64,000 bases of DNA, from positions 372,001 to 436,000 of the forward strand of contig NZ_FNJU01000003.1 in NCBI RefSeq assembly GCF_900104555.1. The letters are read 5' to 3'. Origin of the DNA: Litchfieldia salsa. Lineage in GTDB: Bacteria > Bacillota > Bacilli > Bacillales > Bacillaceae_L. Made by a program: the position numbers and the translations under genes. Positions 34,473 through 43,197 of the stretch are shown here, piece by piece; position 1 is the first letter of the stretch; the number at the start of each line of letters is the position of its first letter. A model generated the notes under the pieces. The model was given only the letters and a program-made list of their open reading frames with translations, did no database searches and was not told the DNA's origin.

Positions 34473-34523
34473 AGGTGCCTGGCACCACTCGGATATTAAT
34501 ACTGGGTGGTGCCAACTACCACC
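34473..34523. repeat. Overlapping GGTGCC/GGCACC palindromes
   Basis: GGTGCC-T-GGCACC is followed by a larger stem GGCACCAC (34481-34488) / GTGGTGCC (34506-34513) and then GGTGGT / ACCACC (34505-34510, 34518-34523). At least three mutually exclusive hairpins are possible just after the HipA_2 gene. The GGTGCC(T)GGCACC core recurs in Firmicute genomes. Confidence 0.6.
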
Positions 34524-34531
34524 AAATAAAA

Positions 34532-34551
34532 AAAGGAGTAAATCACTCCTT
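34532..34551 (-). terminator. Terminator of the germinant receptor operon
   Basis: AAGGAGT / ACTCCTT is followed by seven T residues on the minus strand and overlaps the GerC stop region. Confidence 0.7.
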
Positions 34552-35754
34552 CTTTTCCATCTCGGTTATAAAGCTGTCATTTCTAATTCCCGATCTTCTT
34601 ATAAATGCCTTAGCTTCAACATTAATAACCGCTCTAGAAAATTCCTCATCCCACTTATCTTCTACTTCTTTAAACTTTTTATAATCGCTCCGTTTTAAGT
34701 CTTCACCAAACCCAAATATATCAACACCGTATTTATCCTGAACTTTTTCGATGGTTTCTTTAATTTCTTCTTCAATAAATTTCGATAAGCTTTTTTCATG
34801 TTCTTTATACGTGCTCATTTCTGTTAGTAACATTCCACATTGTGTACCTTGTAAATTAGCCTCCGCTTTAATTTCAACATTAATTACTGGAGTATCTCCT
34901 TCATAATTGACCTTTCTTTCGGGTTTCGAGTGGGTAATCTTCAAATCGATATATTTATTTTTATCTTCTTCTTTCTCAGAACAAGGGACTGTAACCGTTG
35001 TTTTTTCTAATTCCCTTACCCAGAGAAAGTTACGTGTATCTTCTATATCTAAAAATCCTAATAAAGAATCATTTTTGAACACAGCCATTCCTTCAAACAC
35101 AACTTGAGCATCTAAATCCGTTTTTTTATTATTTTCTGTACTATAGCCTTTTTCAGGATTTCCTTCTATCGTCACTGCAGCAGCAACTGGATGTCTTCCT
35201 TTCGAAACAAATCCTTCGATAAAGTCGGTAAGTCTCAAATGAGGGTCTCCCCCCCATTCTTCGAAAAACGTTTCTGCTTGATAATGAATTTTTAATGAAG
35301 GACTTTTACGAACTGGATAGACTGTTTTAATGATGTCGGAAGCTTTAACTCCTTTTGCCACAATAATATTAAAATCATTTCGTATCTCACCACTTCTTTC
35401 TAAAAAATCAAAAAAGCTTACAATTCCTTCTTTAGCAATTTTTTCATCAATAATTACTACTCGTGTATGGGAATAAATTAACTTTCTGACGAACCCTTTA
35501 TTCATTTTATCCGATAATTCTGATATCGAATCACCTTCCAAACTATAAACGATTCCAGGTGTATCTCCCATTCCACCGCCATGTGCGAACTCGGATGCGT
35601 TAATAACTTCAACTGATAACTTAAATTTCTTCTCCTTCCCTTTTTCAATAGCCATCCCACTTACAATAGAAACTTCATTTAATTCCACACTGTCCCAACA
35701 GCCTGTTAAAAACAACAAAAATAAGCTATTTAAAAGGAATATTCTCTTCTTCAT
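34543..35754 (-). CDS. Germinant receptor C subunit (Ger(x)C lipoprotein)
   Basis: 403 residues. A short signal peptide ends with lipobox LTGCWDSVELNE, where the CWD after the Cys is characteristic of Ger(x)C. The body shows the family's conserved RKLIYSHTRVVIIDE and DFIEGFVSKGRHPVAAAV. It is a lipoprotein on the outer face of the spore inner membrane and works with the A and B subunits in nutrient sensing. Its ATG overlaps the A-subunit stop by 4 bp. Confidence 0.92.
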   Translation of the reverse strand: MKKRIFLLNSLFLLFLTGCWDSVELNEVSIVSGMAIEKGKEKKFKLSVEVINASEFAHGGGMGDTPGIVYSLEGDSISELSDKMNKGFVRKLIYSHTRVVIIDEKIAKEGIVSFFDFLERSGEIRNDFNIIVAKGVKASDIIKTVYPVRKSPSLKIHYQAETFFEEWGGDPHLRLTDFIEGFVSKGRHPVAAAVTIEGNPEKGYSTENNKKTDLDAQVVFEGMAVFKNDSLLGFLDIEDTRNFLWVRELEKTTVTVPCSEKEEDKNKYIDLKITHSKPERKVNYEGDTPVINVEIKAEANLQGTQCGMLLTEMSTYKEHEKSLSKFIEEEIKETIEKVQDKYGVDIFGFGEDLKRSDYKKFKEVEDKWDEEFSRAVINVEAKAFIRRSGIRNDSFITEMEKKE

Positions 35755-37349
35755 GTAGATCCACCTTCCTTCGGTTTTGGAGGTGAAGGGTTGTCAGCAT
35801 GTTTCTTCTTAACAGGTGCTTTTGTTTTTAAGTAAGAAGGTCTTTTCTTGTTTGCCCAAATTGGTAGTCGGAGAAATACATCCTGCTGATCTTCCATGAG
35901 AAGAGGAGCCACAGGTGTTAAGTAAGGAATACCAAATGAACGAAGGCTAGTCAGATGTATAACCATCAATACAAGGCCAAGAAGCACACCATATAAGCCC
36001 AAAAATGCAGCAGCCAAAATTAACACAAACCTTAACAATCTTGTTGCAATTGAAAAATTATAAATGGGCGAAACAAAGCTAGCAATGGCTGTAAATGCAA
36101 CGATGATAACCAGAACGTTTGATACAAGTCCTGCTTCAACTGCTGCTTGTCCTAATACCAATGCACCTACAATCGAGACGGTTTGACCAACGGCTCTTGG
36201 CATTCTTATCCCCGCCTCTCTTAACACTTCAAAGGTAAGCTCCATTATGAAAATTTCAACAACTGCAGGAAATGGAACTCCCTCCCGTTGAGCTTGTACA
36301 CTAATTAATAATTCTGTTGGAAGTAATTCATGATGAAACGTTGTAATCGCAACATATAATGAGGGTAAAACAAGCGCTATCATGAATGACATATAACGGA
36401 GTAACCTAATAAAAGTTGACATGAAAAAGGGTTGATAAAAATCCTCTGATGACTGGAAGAAATCCGTGAATACTGTTGGTACAGCAAGAATGAAAGGACT
36501 TCCATCAACAATGATCGCAATCTTTCCTTCGACAAGTTGGGCGGTAATGCTATCAGGTCTTTCAGTACTATAAGTTAATGGAAATGGTGTAAAGGTTTTG
36601 TCAACAATATACTCCTCAATATTTCCTGAGTCCAGTATTAGTGCTGCATCAATTTGATTGATTCTCTTTCTTACTTCTCCAAGAATATCCTCATTTGTGA
36701 TTCCGTTGATATAACCAATTGCTACAGCTGTTCTTGTGTCCTTGCCAAGGATATATCGTTCAAATTGAAGGTTTTTGTTTTTTAATCTTCTTCTAATTAA
36801 GCTAATATTCGTTGATAAAAGCTCTGTAAAACCTTCTTTTGGACCTCTAATAATGGTTTGAGTTGATGGCTCTTCAATCGATCTTCTATCTTCATTAACT
36901 ACTTCAAATGCGATAGCTGTACTTACACCATCAATCATGATGACAACAAAACCTGATAAGATATTCCATACAACTTCATGTAAATTCTTACAATAGGCAA
37001 AGGTTAATCCTGAAAAAAAATCTTTTCGAAATTGTTCAATGGTTTCTTCAGTTATTTTTACATCACCATTTTCATTAACTTGGTCTAATGGCTTATAAAT
37101 TTGGTCGGTTACTTTATCTTTACCTACCATTGTATCTAAATAACAAACGAATCCTTTTGTTTCAGTTAGAGTAATTTCCTCAATTTTAAAATCCATAGGA
37201 TTTCCAAAGGATTTTTTAATTTTCTCTTTATTTTCCTCAATACTGAAAGATAGTTCCTCATGTTTATCGTTAGTAACTAATTCTTCATCTGTTGACTTGT
37301 TGCTATGTTTATTTTTTCTACGTTTAAATAAACTTCCTCGGTTATTCAT
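35751..37349 (-). CDS. Germinant receptor A subunit (GerA family)
   Basis: 532 residues. A hydrophilic N-terminal domain with a basic, Ser-rich start (SLFKRRKNKHSNKS) runs to about residue 290. It is followed by about five to six membrane segments with the family-typical PFPAVVEIFIMELTFEVLREAG and PRAVGQTVSIVGALVLGQAAV, and a Lys/Pro-rich tail. It oligomerises as a nutrient-gated ion channel. Overlaps the B gene by 8 bp and the C gene by 4 bp. Confidence 0.94.
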   Translation of the reverse strand: MNNRGSLFKRRKNKHSNKSTDEELVTNDKHEELSFSIEENKEKIKKSFGNPMDFKIEEITLTETKGFVCYLDTMVGKDKVTDQIYKPLDQVNENGDVKITEETIEQFRKDFFSGLTFAYCKNLHEVVWNILSGFVVIMIDGVSTAIAFEVVNEDRRSIEEPSTQTIIRGPKEGFTELLSTNISLIRRRLKNKNLQFERYILGKDTRTAVAIGYINGITNEDILGEVRKRINQIDAALILDSGNIEEYIVDKTFTPFPLTYSTERPDSITAQLVEGKIAIIVDGSPFILAVPTVFTDFFQSSEDFYQPFFMSTFIRLLRYMSFMIALVLPSLYVAITTFHHELLPTELLISVQAQREGVPFPAVVEIFIMELTFEVLREAGIRMPRAVGQTVSIVGALVLGQAAVEAGLVSNVLVIIVAFTAIASFVSPIYNFSIATRLLRFVLILAAAFLGLYGVLLGLVLMVIHLTSLRSFGIPYLTPVAPLLMEDQQDVFLRLPIWANKKRPSYLKTKAPVKKKHADNPSPPKPKEGGST

Positions 37350-38463
37350 CAGTCCCCACCTTCTTATCTTTTCGTCTTGTCTTCCATAGTAAAATAGGAA
37401 GAATTAGCATCGGAAATATATATTGAAATGGGATATGAAGGTAAAAAGGAACAAACACTAGTCCCTCTTCAATATGTTCCGCAAAATTATGGGAAACTGT
37501 AATAGATGTAAAGGCAATAATCGTCCCAATGGGAAAGATAAACATACGGTATGGAATTGAAAAAACATGTTCTAGCCCTTTCAGACCTGCAAAGAAGAAA
37601 ATACTAACCTTCACAATAATTCCAAACATCACTACAAAGACAATGACCAAATCAACACGTTCGATAAAACGCAGCAATGAGATTTCACGGGCAGCAGATA
37701 ATAATGGAAATGTTGCTCTGGTCTTCATTTCAGGGCCTAGTGTCGTAATTAAAATAATCGAAGTGAACGCTAACATAAACCCTGAAAATGCTACAGAAAA
37801 GATACTTACCTTATTTGCATATTTAAAATTTGATACATAAGGGATAATGACCATAAATGTGATTAACTCTCCGAAGGGAAAAGTCATTAAACTAGGGAAA
37901 ATGGCTTTCAAAACAGGCCCAAATCCATCTGCCATAATCGGGAATAAGTTATCAAATTCCATTTCTCCTGAAAAAAGAATGAAGAAGCCCACAAGTACAA
38001 TAAATGAAAATACATATGGTAAGAATATTTCAGATGTTCTACCTAGTACTTCGATTCCCAAATATAGCATATAGACGATAACCAACATGATTGTAATCGA
38101 TAGTATTTCGATCGGTGTTATTTCAAAAATAGTTGAAACGATTAATTCCCCAAAATCTCTTAAAATCCTCGAAGCTATATAAAAGAAATAAATTATGTAC
38201 AGAATAGAAAAAACTTTACTTACATACTTTCCAAAGCAAAATTCTAAAATTTCAAAAAGGTTACAACCTTCTCGTTTTTTTAACATAAAATTATATAAGA
38301 TAATCATAGCTATTCCAATTCCTGTTGATAATAAGATTGCAATCCATGCATCCTGCTTGGCATCATTTCCTATTCCAACAACAACTGCACTACCCATCTC
38401 AAATACAAATATCAAGATGAACAGTTGCCATAGAGAGATTTTTTCTGTTAACTTCGGTATCAT
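37342..38463 (-). CDS. Germinant receptor B subunit (GerB/APC-like permease)
   Basis: 373 residues with about ten transmembrane segments. This is the Spore_permease/APC-type subunit that forms the nutrient-binding pocket. It begins MIPKLTEKISLWQLFILIFV. Which germinant is recognised cannot be read from the sequence. Preceded 14 bp upstream by the small D-like subunit and coupled to the A gene. Confidence 0.92.
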   Translation of the reverse strand: MIPKLTEKISLWQLFILIFVFEMGSAVVVGIGNDAKQDAWIAILLSTGIGIAMIILYNFMLKKREGCNLFEILEFCFGKYVSKVFSILYIIYFFYIASRILRDFGELIVSTIFEITPIEILSITIMLVIVYMLYLGIEVLGRTSEIFLPYVFSFIVLVGFFILFSGEMEFDNLFPIMADGFGPVLKAIFPSLMTFPFGELITFMVIIPYVSNFKYANKVSIFSVAFSGFMLAFTSIILITTLGPEMKTRATFPLLSAAREISLLRFIERVDLVIVFVVMFGIIVKVSIFFFAGLKGLEHVFSIPYRMFIFPIGTIIAFTSITVSHNFAEHIEEGLVFVPFYLHIPFQYIFPMLILPILLWKTRRKDKKVGTDE

Positions 38464-38477
38464 TTTTTATACCTCAC

Positions 38478-38705
38478 TCAATCTTGTTCCAATTTCTTGT
38501 TTTTCCTTAAACGATAATCTACAAATATTGAATATACTAATCCTGAAAAAGCAAAGTAACTTACAAGATAACGTCTAGTTTCTGCCTCTGGAACTATATT
38601 TTGCATAAGAGCCTGTAATAAGCTAATCTCATAAAAATAACTATCAATCATTCCTAAAATAACAGTTAAAATACTAATAATAAATAAAAATGAAACTGTG
38701 ACCAA
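38478..38705 (-). CDS. Small two-helix protein, putative germinant receptor D subunit
   Basis: 75 residues with two hydrophobic helices (about residues 1-22 and 45-62) and a basic tail RLRKNKKLEQD. Small two-helix D proteins encoded in ger operons of bacilli are known to modulate receptor function. Position and size fit this class, though sequence identity to a named member was not checked. The TTG at 38705 is the only possible extended start, and its ribosome site is weak. First gene of the operon. Confidence 0.72.
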   Translation of the reverse strand: MVTVSFLFIISILTVILGMIDSYFYEISLLQALMQNIVPEAETRRYLVSYFAFSGLVYSIFVDYRLRKNKKLEQD

Positions 38706-38828
38706 GAGTTACTCAACCCTTTCATCCAACAAATCCCTCTTACTAAAATTATTACCATCTTCCAAAGGTATTATGTGTTTTAATCCTATCTAGAAAAATC
38801 TTCAGCTTTATTCCTATTTAAGTAGCAC

Positions 38829-38854
38829 AAAAAGGCGTGAAAAGGTTTCACACC
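38829..38854 (-). terminator. Terminator of the thioredoxin-reductase-like gene
   Basis: On the minus strand GGTGTGAAA / TTTCACGCC is followed by TTTTT. Confidence 0.75.
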
Positions 38855-38889
38855 CAATAGAAGGTAGATTTAAAAGTTCTGTATGAAGA

Positions 38890-39801
38890 CTACCCCTCTT
38901 TTAACAAACTTTTGTGTATCCAGATAGCGGCTTGCATTCCATCACCCATGGCGATTGTTACTTGCTCGGAGTGTACGGCTATATCACCAGCAGCCCAAAT
39001 TCTAGGGTGACTCGTTCGTTTTGTTCTTGAATCCACAATAATATGCTTGTTTTCCATTCTTTCAACTGAAAGTTCTTTAACCAAATCAGTTTTGACTTTA
39101 TTTCCCCCAAAGCCAATAAAGCCTTTTTCAGCATTAATTACTTTACCTGAGACCAATGTTACACTTTCAATCTCTTTTGGGTTTTCTGATGGTTGTACAC
39201 TTTCAATAGGTTCGTTGATATATTCTATCTCCTTATTTGCTAAGGTTTCCTTGAGCTCTTGATTAATTTCAACTCCATCATGATTTATGTAAGTTACAGA
39301 ATTGGTCCATTGTAGTAAAGTAATTGCTAAGTTAGCACCGGTTGAGCCGGAACCTAAAACTACAGTCCTCTTATTTATCACTTCATAGCCATCACAATCT
39401 GGACAAACATAAATAGATAAGCCTAAACAAGGTAGGATATGAGTGATCTCTGGTAATCGATCCATTACACCAGTTGCTAATAAAACTTTCTTAGCTTTAT
39501 AAACCCTCCCTGATTCACAAGAAACTTCAAGAAAGTCTTTTTGATCCTTGATAGCTGTTACCGTATCTGCTAAAAAATTAACCCCATAGCTCTCAGCCTG
39601 CATTCTACCAAGACTTCTAAGTGTTTCACCACTCACACCATTGGGCCAGCCTAATATATTGTGATAGTTTCGGCATAATGTAGATCTACCATGATTCGAG
39701 TCAATTACTGTAGTTTTATGCTGATATCTTCCAAGTTGAATACTTGCTTGAAGTCCGGCAATTCCTCCACCAATCACAATACAATCATATGTTGTTTCCA
39801 T
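38890..39801 (-). CDS. Thioredoxin reductase-like flavoprotein
   Basis: 303 residues with the two-dinucleotide-domain TrxR fold. An FAD motif CIVIGGGIAGLQAS is at the N-terminus, the redox pair is CPDCDGYE (about 135-142), an NAD(P) motif VVLGSGSTGANLAI follows, and the C-terminal FAD motif is IWAAGDIA. The CPDC pair differs from the CATC of canonical TrxB, so the partner may not be thioredoxin. The ATG at 39801 follows AAGAGGTG. Monocistronic. Confidence 0.87.
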   Translation of the reverse strand: METTYDCIVIGGGIAGLQASIQLGRYQHKTTVIDSNHGRSTLCRNYHNILGWPNGVSGETLRSLGRMQAESYGVNFLADTVTAIKDQKDFLEVSCESGRVYKAKKVLLATGVMDRLPEITHILPCLGLSIYVCPDCDGYEVINKRTVVLGSGSTGANLAITLLQWTNSVTYINHDGVEINQELKETLANKEIEYINEPIESVQPSENPKEIESVTLVSGKVINAEKGFIGFGGNKVKTDLVKELSVERMENKHIIVDSRTKRTSHPRIWAAGDIAVHSEQVTIAMGDGMQAAIWIHKSLLKEG

Positions 39802-39910
39802 ACAAACACCTCTTTTAGTTAATACCATGTGTTTATCTTCTGTAAAAGAAAATAGGGATATACAATATTAGACTGCTGAAGCTTGATTATTTTTACGATA
39901 AAAGACTAAA

Positions 39911-39930
39911 AAGAGAGCATAAGCCCTCTT
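39911..39930 (-). terminator. Terminator of the COG2509-type flavoprotein gene
   Basis: AAGAGGGC / GCTCTCTT (one mismatch) is followed by TTTTT on the minus strand and overlaps the stop. Confidence 0.6.
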
Positions 39931-41404
39931 AAATAGTTACTTGTTGTCTATCAATTGTTTTTTGTTCTTGATTAATTGTCTTGATGATGTCTCTGGCAAT
40001 CCATACACCACATGCACTTGCTTGTGCTAGTCCGCGAGTAATTCCTGCACCATCCCCGCCAACATAAAGACCCGAGATTTCCGTTTCGAATTTATCGTTT
40101 AATTTAGGTCTAGCAGAATAAAACTTCGCTTCTACACCATAAAATAATGTATGTTCTGATGCTAATCCAGGGGACACTTGGTTTAATGCCTCTGTCATTT
40201 CAATTAAACTTTTCATCGTATTATATGGAAGTACTAACCCTAAATCACCAGGGACAGCCTCTTTTAGTGTTGGTTCTAAAAACCCCTCTTTTATTCTTTT
40301 TTCTGTTGAACGTCTTCCTGTAAGAATATCGCCATATTTCTGTACAATCAATCCTCCATTAGAAAGGCTGTTTGCAAGCTTAGAAACTTCATGAGCATAT
40401 TCGTTTGGCTTGTCAAACGGATCAGCAAATTTATGTGAAACTAGAAGAGCGAAATTTGTATTGTTACTACCTAATTTAGGATCTTTATATGCATGACCAT
40501 TAGCAAGCATAATCCCAGAGTGATTTTCGACAACTACATGACCAGCAGGATTGCTGCAAAATGTGCGAACCTGAGTACCAACAGATGTGTTATATATAAA
40601 TTTCCCCTCATATAAATGTTCGTTAATTTCCTCCATAACGATATTTGAAGTCTCAACCCTAACACCGATATCTACTTGATTATTGATCATACCTAGACGT
40701 CTCTTCTTAAGTATTTTAGACAACCAGGTGGAACCATCTCTTCCTGGGGAAACAACTACTTTTTCTGCAGTTAACTTTTCCCCAGATTTTAACTCAATTC
40801 CAATGATTTTATGCTGACCATTCACTTTTTCAGTAATGATATCCTCTACTTCTGCTTTATACTTCATATCTATTTTTTGAGCTAAATATTCATAGATGCT
40901 CTTTAAGATTTCTAGGTTTTGTTCTGTGCCTAAATGCCTTACTTGTGCTCTAAGTAATTTCAAACCTGCAGCATATCCACGTCTCTCAATATCACGAACC
41001 TGTTCTGTTAAAGGGTCAGTAATTGATTCTGTCGCTCCATGCTCTAAATTAATGCTGTCTACATATCTTATTAATTCAACAACATCGGAATTAGATAAAT
41101 AATCCGTCATCCACCCACCAAATTCACTCGTTATATTAAACTTTCCATCAGAATATGCTCCAGCACCACCAAAACCATTCGTAATTGAACAAGCTGGAAG
41201 ACACCCTGCGAATTCTTTCCTTCCTGCTGCAGGTGGACATTTTTCAATCTTCTTTTGAAGAATAGGACAATGTCTCTTATAAATGTCATGACCTTTATCT
41301 ATTAATAAAATATTTGCATATGGCATTTTTAGTGTAAGTTCGTAACAAGTGAAGATTCCTGCTGGACCAGCACCAACAACAATAACATCATAAGATTGTT
41401 TCAT
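39929..41404 (-). CDS. FAD-dependent dehydrogenase-like protein (COG2509 type)
   Basis: 491 residues. N-terminal FAD motif VIVVGAGPAGIFTCYEL, a Cys-containing insert (CPILQKKIEKCPPAAGRKEF...GCLPAC), GGAGAYSDGKFN, and a C-terminal GLYVGGDGAGITRGLAQAS. This layout is that of uncharacterised FAD-dependent dehydrogenases found across bacteria; no substrate is known. The upstream region carries a SigA promoter and a PurR-like dyad, suggesting control by purine status. ATG at 41404 after GGGGGAATA. Confidence 0.85.
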   Translation of the reverse strand: MKQSYDVIVVGAGPAGIFTCYELTLKMPYANILLIDKGHDIYKRHCPILQKKIEKCPPAAGRKEFAGCLPACSITNGFGGAGAYSDGKFNITSEFGGWMTDYLSNSDVVELIRYVDSINLEHGATESITDPLTEQVRDIERRGYAAGLKLLRAQVRHLGTEQNLEILKSIYEYLAQKIDMKYKAEVEDIITEKVNGQHKIIGIELKSGEKLTAEKVVVSPGRDGSTWLSKILKKRRLGMINNQVDIGVRVETSNIVMEEINEHLYEGKFIYNTSVGTQVRTFCSNPAGHVVVENHSGIMLANGHAYKDPKLGSNNTNFALLVSHKFADPFDKPNEYAHEVSKLANSLSNGGLIVQKYGDILTGRRSTEKRIKEGFLEPTLKEAVPGDLGLVLPYNTMKSLIEMTEALNQVSPGLASEHTLFYGVEAKFYSARPKLNDKFETEISGLYVGGDGAGITRGLAQASACGVWIARDIIKTINQEQKTIDRQQVTI

Positions 41405-41459
41405 AATTATTCCCCCATACAAATCTAATAAACTAGTACTTCATTTTTAACCCTTGGTT

Positions 41460-41488
41460 AATATAACAAATTGAAATATGCTAGTCAA
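41460..41488 (-). promoter_or_regulatory. SigA promoter of the COG2509-type gene
   Basis: Minus strand TTGACT (41488-41483), 17-bp spacer, TATATT (41465-41460); predicted start near 41453. Confidence 0.75.
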
Positions 41489-41492
41489 TACT

Positions 41493-41536
41493 TTTTACGA
41501 ACATTTATAATATAAGTTATTATAATGTTCGTGTTT
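41493..41536 (-). promoter_or_regulatory. PurR-box-like inverted repeat
   Basis: ACGAACATT (41497-41505) and AATGTTCGT (41524-41532) face each other, with CGAAC cores 24 bases apart, immediately upstream of the -35 box. B. subtilis PurR binds paired CGAAC-containing boxes placed this way. Flanking A/T positions fit partly; the spacing is 1-2 bases longer than I remember for the B. subtilis regulon. Confidence 0.5.
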
Positions 41537-41603
41537 TGAAAAGTTAAACCTTGGTTTTCATAAGAATTACTTTAGATATATGAAGGAAATCTATAAAAAT
41601 ATG

Positions 41604-41635
41604 AAAAAGCAGTCCAAAAAATTGGACTGCTTTTT
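41604..41635 (-). terminator. Terminator of cspD
   Basis: AAAAAGCAGTCCA / TGGACTGCTTTTT with a 6-base loop. Confidence 0.85.
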
Positions 41636-41655
41636 TTATATGGTTTTGCTATTAA

Positions 41656-41856
41656 TTATAATTTTGTAACGTTAGCTGCTTGTGGTCCACGGTTCCCATC
41701 AACGATTTCAAAAGAAACTTCTTGACCTTCATCTAGAGATTTAAAACCTTCTCCTTGGATTGCTGAGAAATGTACGAATACATCATCTCCGCCTTCTACT
41801 TCGATAAATCCGAAACCTTTTTCACTGTTAAACCATTTCACTTTACCATTTTGCAT
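41656..41856 (-). CDS. cspD: Cold shock protein CspD
   Basis: 66 residues, the full CSD fold. It has the RNP1 motif [11 protein letters not shown]2 DVFVHFSAI and a C-terminal [13 protein letters not shown], and is nearly identical in pattern to B. subtilis CspD. It binds single-stranded RNA/DNA and acts as an RNA chaperone in the cytosol. A strong AGGAGG site and an approximately 170-nt 5' leader precede it. Confidence 0.95.
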   Translation of the reverse strand: MQNGKVKWFNSEKGFGFIEVEGGDDVFVHFSAIQGEGFKSLDEGQEVSFEIVDGNRGPQAANVTKL

Positions 41857-42167
41857 GAATTTTGCCTCCTAAAATTAACACACAATTCATTTGTGCATTC
41901 AAAAAATTAACCAGTTCCACCACTCGCATAATTTGATACATACATTCACGTACTTGTTATGTAATAAGCTACACAAAAGAAACGTTTTCATTCTATCTAT
42001 CTTTAAGCTAAACGTAGTAAACGGTCGTATTAATCATATCATTCATGATTGGAAGAGTCAACCAGGTAACTCAAAAAAGTAATCGGTTACATTGTATCTC
42101 TCCTGCCGTTTGATGAAGATTAAAAAAACTAATAAGCCCAAAATTCTGGACCCATTAGCCTATGTTT
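41857..42167 (-). promoter_or_regulatory. cspD: cspD leader and promoter region (no ORF)
   Basis: Minus strand TTGACT (42061-42056), 17-bp spacer, TATGAT (42038-42033) is a near-consensus SigA promoter. Transcription from about 42026 gives a roughly 170-nt untranslated leader before the ATG at 41856, as is usual for cold-shock mRNAs. No protein-coding frame is seen in this 311-base gap. The msrB terminator-like hairpin lies at its far end. Confidence 0.75.
42129..42158 (-). terminator. Weak terminator after msrB
   Basis: Imperfect hairpin CTAATGGGTCC / GGGCTTATTAG followed by seven T residues on the minus strand. Confidence 0.45.
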
Positions 42168-42587
42168 TTATTTAAATAAGTGAAGAAATTGCCCATATCC
42201 TTCTTCTTCAAGTTTTTCCTTTGATATAAAACGCAGTGCAGCAGAATTAATACAATATCTTAACCCTGAAGGACCTGGCCCATCATCAAATACATGACCA
42301 AGATGTGAATCGGCTTCTTTACTTCGTACCTCTGTTCGGATCATACCATGACTAACATCTTTTTTTTCAACAACCTCTTCTTCTTCAATAGGTTTAGTAA
42401 AACTTGGCCAACCACAACCTGCATCATATTTATCTTTAGAACTAAACAGCGGTTTCCCAGAAACAATATCAACATAAATACCTTCTGCTTCATGATTCCA
42501 AAACTCATTTTGAAAAGGAGGTTCTGTCCCATTTTCTTGCGTAACTTTATATTGCATCGGTGTTAAATCTTCTTTGTTTGTCTTCAT
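42168..42587 (-). CDS. msrB: Peptide-methionine (R)-S-oxide reductase MsrB
   Basis: 139 residues. Conserved [36 protein letters not shown] with the catalytic Cys in RYCINS, and no zinc-binding CxxC pairs. It repairs the R-epimer of methionine sulfoxide in proteins. Its ATG overlaps the msrA stop by 4 bp (ATGA), so the two repair enzymes are translationally coupled. Confidence 0.96.
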   Translation of the reverse strand: MKTNKEDLTPMQYKVTQENGTEPPFQNEFWNHEAEGIYVDIVSGKPLFSSKDKYDAGCGWPSFTKPIEEEEVVEKKDVSHGMIRTEVRSKEADSHLGHVFDDGPGPSGLRYCINSAALRFISKEKLEEEGYGQFLHLFK

Positions 42588-43126
42588 CTATTGACGTCCC
42601 TCCAATGTTTTTCAATGAAACCTGCTCTCCCTGATCCAATACTATACCGATTATAATGGGCAGGATTTTTTTTATAATAGTGTTGATGATATTCCTCTGC
42701 TTCATAAAAGGGTGATGCAGCTAAAATTTGGGTTGCAATTGGACTAGAAAATCTGCCGCTCTCACTTAATTCCTTCTTCGATTCTTCTGCGAGTTGTTTT
42801 TGGTCATCATTATGATAGAAAATAGCTGTCTTATAAGACCCACCTCTATCATAAAACTGGCCACCTGCATCAGTAGGGTCAATTTGTTGCCAATACAGGC
42901 TAAGAAGCTCAGTGTATGGGAATAAATCTGGATTATATGTAATTTGTACAGCTTCAAAATGCCCAGTTGTTTCGGAACATACCTCTTCATAGCTTGGGTG
43001 TTCTTTCCAGCCACCAGTATAACCTGAAACAACCTTATGAATACCAGGCATTTCATCAAAAGGTTTTACCATGCACCAAAAACACCCTCCAGCAAAGGTA
43101 GCCAGTTGTAGGTTTGTCAATTTCAC
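42584..43126 (-). CDS. msrA: Peptide-methionine (S)-S-oxide reductase MsrA
   Basis: 180 residues with the active-site [11 protein letters not shown] (catalytic Cys about residue 15), VVSGYTGG, and the family's [10 protein letters not shown] and [18 protein letters not shown] stretches. It reduces the S-epimer of methionine sulfoxide using thioredoxin. First gene of the msrA-msrB operon, as in B. subtilis. Confidence 0.96.
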   Translation of the reverse strand: MKLTNLQLATFAGGCFWCMVKPFDEMPGIHKVVSGYTGGWKEHPSYEEVCSETTGHFEAVQITYNPDLFPYTELLSLYWQQIDPTDAGGQFYDRGGSYKTAIFYHNDDQKQLAEESKKELSESGRFSSPIATQILAASPFYEAEEYHQHYYKKNPAHYNRYSIGSGRAGFIEKHWRDVNR

Positions 43127-43197
43127 TCACTCCTTTTTAATACCTTGTATATCTATTATAATTCTCATACGTTTACAATCCAATCATTTTGCTTCGT

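Noticed and set aside
38750-38800. SigG promoter for the ger operon (CATAATA on the minus strand)
   Set aside because: The -10-like heptamer is present, but nothing resembling the SigG -35 lies 17-18 bases upstream.
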